A stretch of 64,000 bases of DNA, taken from assembly GCA_003550325.1 (NCBI GenBank), contig QKWP01000271.1, positions 158,492-222,491 on the forward strand, written 5' to 3'. Source of the DNA: Gigaspora rosea. Its lineage: Eukaryota > Glomeromycota > Glomeromycetes > Diversisporales > Gigasporaceae. Each line of letters begins with the position of its first letter. Position 1 is the first letter of the stretch. The translations under genes were made by a program, and so were the position numbers. The notes beneath the pieces were generated by a model. The model did no database searches, was not told the DNA's origin, and was given only the letters and a program-made list of their open reading frames with translations. Below are positions 60,865-64,000 of the stretch, in pieces.

Positions 60865-62087
60865 TTTTAAGAATCAAAAAAAAAAATATGCACTAAGTTG
60901 AGAATAAGTAATACTATCGAGTAAAGATTTTTATGATAATATTTATCAATTAATTTTTTTTTTTTTTACAGAAAGCAATTTTTGCTCTGTTTATATATAT
61001 TTTCTATGAATATATTTAATTACAATTCCAATATTTGAGTGATCAAGAGTCTAGTTAATAAAAACTACATATTTTAGATAATGAGTTGAAATGCAAGTTT
61101 ATTTGGAACGTGATTTGACCAATGCCTAATATATTATGTACAGTACAAAGTTTATTACCATTAAACAGAAATACACATGGCACTCAATATTGCTTAATAT
61201 GGAGAATTAGGCCTCATAATTAATTTTTCGCTTTGCATAACCTGGTGTTCCGAAATTCTAGTCAGCGGGACGGATTTTTTTTTAAAAAGAAAAATTTTTT
61301 ACTGTAAATCAAGGATGGTTCCAAAACCTTTTTTGGTCATTCCGAAAGTTTTGAGTTTCGATTATAGCTTCTGAAACTTTATCCGAAACTCGAAACCTCA
61401 ACTGAAACCTGAAACCTCAACGAAACCCCAAAACTGCCCAAACATCAATAATTTATTTGTTTATTCTCTCTATTATCATTTTGATATTGTGTTAACATAT
61501 GAGATCACCTTTAGTTATTGTGTTCGATTAGCGTAATGAGGAATAATCCTGCAAAGATATATGTGAGGGCATGATAGTTATTAGGGTTCTGCAATTTGAT
61601 TTGATTTGATTTGATTTGAATTATCTATCTATAAATTATATTAAACTTTTAATGCATGTCTGGAATAAAACGAATCTGATTATTGGTTAGTTAAAATCAT
61701 TGTCATTTGTGTTATTAATACGTATCATAAGGCAGTTAATGTGAAAATTTATCATTACTAATTTATAAAGATAGACTAGTCTCCGAAGCTAATAATTTTC
61801 TAATTCCATAAAAGTTCAGGTTGAAGTTACGGTCTTAACTAATGATTCAGTATTATCGTTTATTTTTTCTAACAAGTATTATTGCTTCATTTTTTAATAT
61901 TTTTCAAAACGTTAAGACATACAGCAATATTAACAGAAATGATTTTTTAATTAATAAGGATAGTAACGTTCTTTCTGTAACTTTTAAAGATTTCGATTAG
62001 CCAATTTTAGGTTCTGTAATCTATTCGTCCATTGATCTTTTTTTTTAGGTTTATCGATTTTCGTCCACATTTTAAACATGTAATTTA
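60865..62087. other. Spacer with small repeats
   Basis: 61235-61300 is a family R fragment (TTTTTCGCTTTGCATAACC, GCGGGACGGATTTTTTT). 61340-61430 has CCGAAACT / CTGAAACCTCAA repeats. 61592-61618 is a TTTGA pentamer microsatellite. No gene. Confidence 0.5.
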
Positions 62088-62166
62088 CACAGATCAGTAT
62101 GGCGTGGCGATCATATTTGTACAGTATGAGGTGTAAACTATAAATTTGTACCATACTGATCTGGTG
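62088..62166. repeat. Small inverted repeat
   Basis: CAGATCAGTATGG at the left pairs with CCATACTGATCTGG at the right, and the inner TTTGTACAGTA / AATTTGTAC also pairs. A hairpin of about 79 bp; possible MITE remnant. Confidence 0.6.
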
Positions 62167-62214
62167 TTATATATAACTGTATTAAGCTTAGAAACTATAA
62201 ATAGAGCCTCTTAT

Positions 62215-62400
62215 TAGTATTCGTTATTCGAATAATATTTGTATTCGGCGAATATTCAAATAATATTTTAAACTTTGTCAAATAATTATTCGGCGAATAA
62301 TATGAATAAACAAATCTTATTCGAATAATAACAATTATTCGAATAATAACAAATATTCGAATAATAATAATTATTTGAATAATAATAATTATTCGAATAA
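62215..62400. repeat. ATTCGAATAAT palindromic microsatellite, block 1
   Basis: Repeated TTATTCGAATAATAA units of 13-16 bp, each self-complementary. The same family is at 63640-63840. Confidence 0.85.
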
Positions 62401-62519
62401 GTGCTATAAGATATAATTTGATGTTATTTGTAATACTTTATTATTATGATCAATGGCTTGCCATTTAAAATAAAATCAGTTTTAAATTTAAGCCAACTTT
62501 TATTAAAAATGATTCATAA

Positions 62520-62850
62520 TACCAGTATGATCACATGAAATGTGAGAGAGATGGTTCCGTTCAACTTTTTTGATGCACTAAGTTGATTTTTGAAAAATCC
62601 TTTTGGTTGGAATAATGATTTTCATTTATTCACAATTACAATATACCAGTACGATCACATGAAATTTTTGAGGGATGGTTTAATTAATGTTTTGGGGCGT
62701 GGCATATGCTAATTTTTGCAGAATCCTTTTTTAGTAGAAGTAATGGTTTTCATTTATTCATTTTTGGAAGGAGTCAACATTTTTACATATACTGTAACGT
62801 CATAAGTCAATTATGCAATATGATGCAAACATGACGTTATTGATTACAAA
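62520..62850 (+). repeat. ACCAGTATGATCACATGAAA repeat, two units
   Basis: Units begin near 62520 and 62645: CCAGTATGATCACATGAAAT, GATGGTTCCGTTCAAC, AATCCTTTTTTAGTAGAAGT, GATGCAAACATGACGTTATT. Homologous to the array at 42.64-43.64 kb in the same orientation. Confidence 0.75.
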
Positions 62851-63261
62851 ATTTGAAAATTGTGCCATCTAAATTTATAGTTCATCTGTTTAAATGTTTT
62901 AATTGGTTACCTGCGCATTACGACATTTTAGATCATTCAAAATTTATAATAGTAGTTACTACGATTTTCTAGAAATCTGTAACATTTTTGATTGTCTACA
63001 TGATTGGGCCAGTTTGTTAATACTTAATTGTTGCGTGCGAATATTCTATGATTTCATTATCGTAATGGTATGGTTTGTCATAAATTATTACTACATTTTT
63101 GAGACTTTCTTAAAATGAATTAATAAGAAAAATCATTATTCCTACCAAACTAGAATTTCATATGATCATACTTATTTTATAATGGCTTTAAGTCAGCATC
63201 AACTGCAATAATTATTAAAATAAAATATATTAATTTTCAAAAACGATCTGTAGTATCATAC
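62851..63261. other. A+T-rich spacer
   Basis: Nothing recognised; the frame at 62903 has no domain. Confidence 0.5.
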
Positions 63262-63305
63262 TTAGTACGTTCCTGGTTTTAGCGCGACTGCGTCGTGCAG
63301 CTACC
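63262..63305 (+). repeat. Conserved short motif, copy 3
   Basis: TACGTTCCTGGTTTTAGCGC, GACTGCGTCGTGCAGC, TACCCTAA. Best-preserved copy of the motif also at 28275 (minus) and 49310. Confidence 0.7.
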
Positions 63306-63435
63306 CTAATTTTTAACTATTACAAAACTCGAATCTCGAGTTCTGTTTATTTAATTATATTTAATTTTTATTTATTTATCTACTTTTACTTTTTTTATTT
63401 TTAATGCACGTGTTCTTATTACTTAAATACAGTAA

Positions 63436-63595
63436 TACCCGGCATATCCCTTGGGGTTGGCTGTCAAAAATAAATTTAAAATTTACGTAATTTAGCATAA
63501 TGATCAAATTTTGACTTAAAAATTTTAATAATTAATTTAAGACGATATAATATAATTTCGATTTACATAGTTGACAACAACCCCAGTGTATCCCT
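63436..63595. mobile_element. Candidate MITE, ~160 bp
   Basis: GGCATATCCCTTGGGG, TTGGCTGTCAA at the left is inverted at the right as TTGACAACAACCCC, AGTGTATCCC. The interior is A+T sequence with no frame. Target site unresolved. Confidence 0.65.
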
Positions 63596-63639
63596 CCTTT
63601 ACCATCTTTTCGATCTGTTGACTTTTCGTCAACTTGAAA

Positions 63640-63840
63640 ATTTAAATTAAATCGAATAACTATATTTATTCGAATAATAAATAGTTATTCGAATAAATAT
63701 ATTTATTCGAATAATTATAATTATTCGAATAATTATAATTATTCGAATAATTATAATTATTCGAATAATATTAGTCATTCGGCGAATATTCGAATAAACA
63801 TTTGTAAATTGAAATTATTCGAATATTATTCGAATAGAAA
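63640..63840. repeat. ATTCGAATAAT palindromic microsatellite, block 2
   Basis: Regular 15-bp units TAATTATTCGAATAA in the centre (63700-63770), decaying at both sides. Each unit can form a cruciform. Confidence 0.9.
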
Positions 63841-64000
63841 ATTAGTAAGCTCTAACTATCGTTATGTTATATATCAGATATTTATAGTTTGGTATAATTT
63901 TTTAAAATAGGTACCTTTTATCTTGTTGACTCTATGTCATATATTACTGTATTAGTTTTAGAATTATCGTTATAATATATTTATTTGGCATAATTTTTAA
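63841..64000. other. A+T-rich end of window
   Basis: Nothing recognised. Confidence 0.5.

Overview
The window is very A+T-rich (roughly three quarters by eye), gene-poor and packed with repeats. It looks like a repeat-rich fungal nuclear genome, most likely an arbuscular mycorrhizal fungus of the Rhizophagus/Glomeromycotina type. The reasons are the base composition, short GT..AG introns, a secreted Kelch protein ending in a Ser/Thr-rich stalk and one membrane helix, a fungal PIN-like carrier, and many decayed MULE and hAT transposons and fold-back elements. This assignment is inference; no rRNA or tRNA gene is present to confirm it.

Only two genes look intact. The first is a five-exon Kelch-repeat membrane protein on the minus strand (27502 to 25949). 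The second is a three-exon PIN-like (auxin efflux carrier family) transporter on the plus strand (52071 to 53581). For both, splice sites and phases were worked out by hand and keep the reading frame. A third gene, a secreted S1-type serine protease (60864 to 59956, minus), is complete from signal peptide to C-terminus in one frame. It is cut by two in-frame stop codons, so it is called a pseudogene.

Mobile DNA dominates the rest. The clearest element is a 3,008-bp MULE (14085-17092) with perfect 30-bp terminal inverted repeats and an 8-bp target duplication. It sits inside a satellite-like array and carries a dead transposase that still shows the D, D, CxxH, E and SWIM-finger landmarks. Two 297-bp elements (12487 and 37449) share its AGGACCCCG-type terminus and 8-bp target site, and are probably related non-autonomous copies. 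hAT relics lie at 23.2-24.5 kb and 55.2-55.7 kb. Fold-back elements and MITEs lie at 1.0, 1.7, 4.3, 8.1, 9.9, 18.3, 19.9, 33.0-34.7, 36.0, 41.3, 44.8 and 63.4 kb. The largest (32987-34739) is a 1.75-kb inverted structure holding four ~328-bp palindromes in tandem. Two tRNA-like, GC-richer retroposon copies lie head to tail at 55.7-57.5 kb.

The most unusual pattern is a conserved ~60-nt half-site, often mirrored about a CTCANTGAG centre into a ~120-nt imperfect palindrome. It recurs with constant internal spacing in at least ten places inside elements that are otherwise unrelated (about 1.1, 1.5, 12.6, 20.1, 32.2, 32.8, 36.2, 36.4, 37.6 and 41.5 kb).

No operon, CRISPR array or multi-gene pathway is visible. 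The genes present are unrelated single genes scattered in repeats. Most other short open frames are chance frames in A+T-rich or tandem-repeat DNA.
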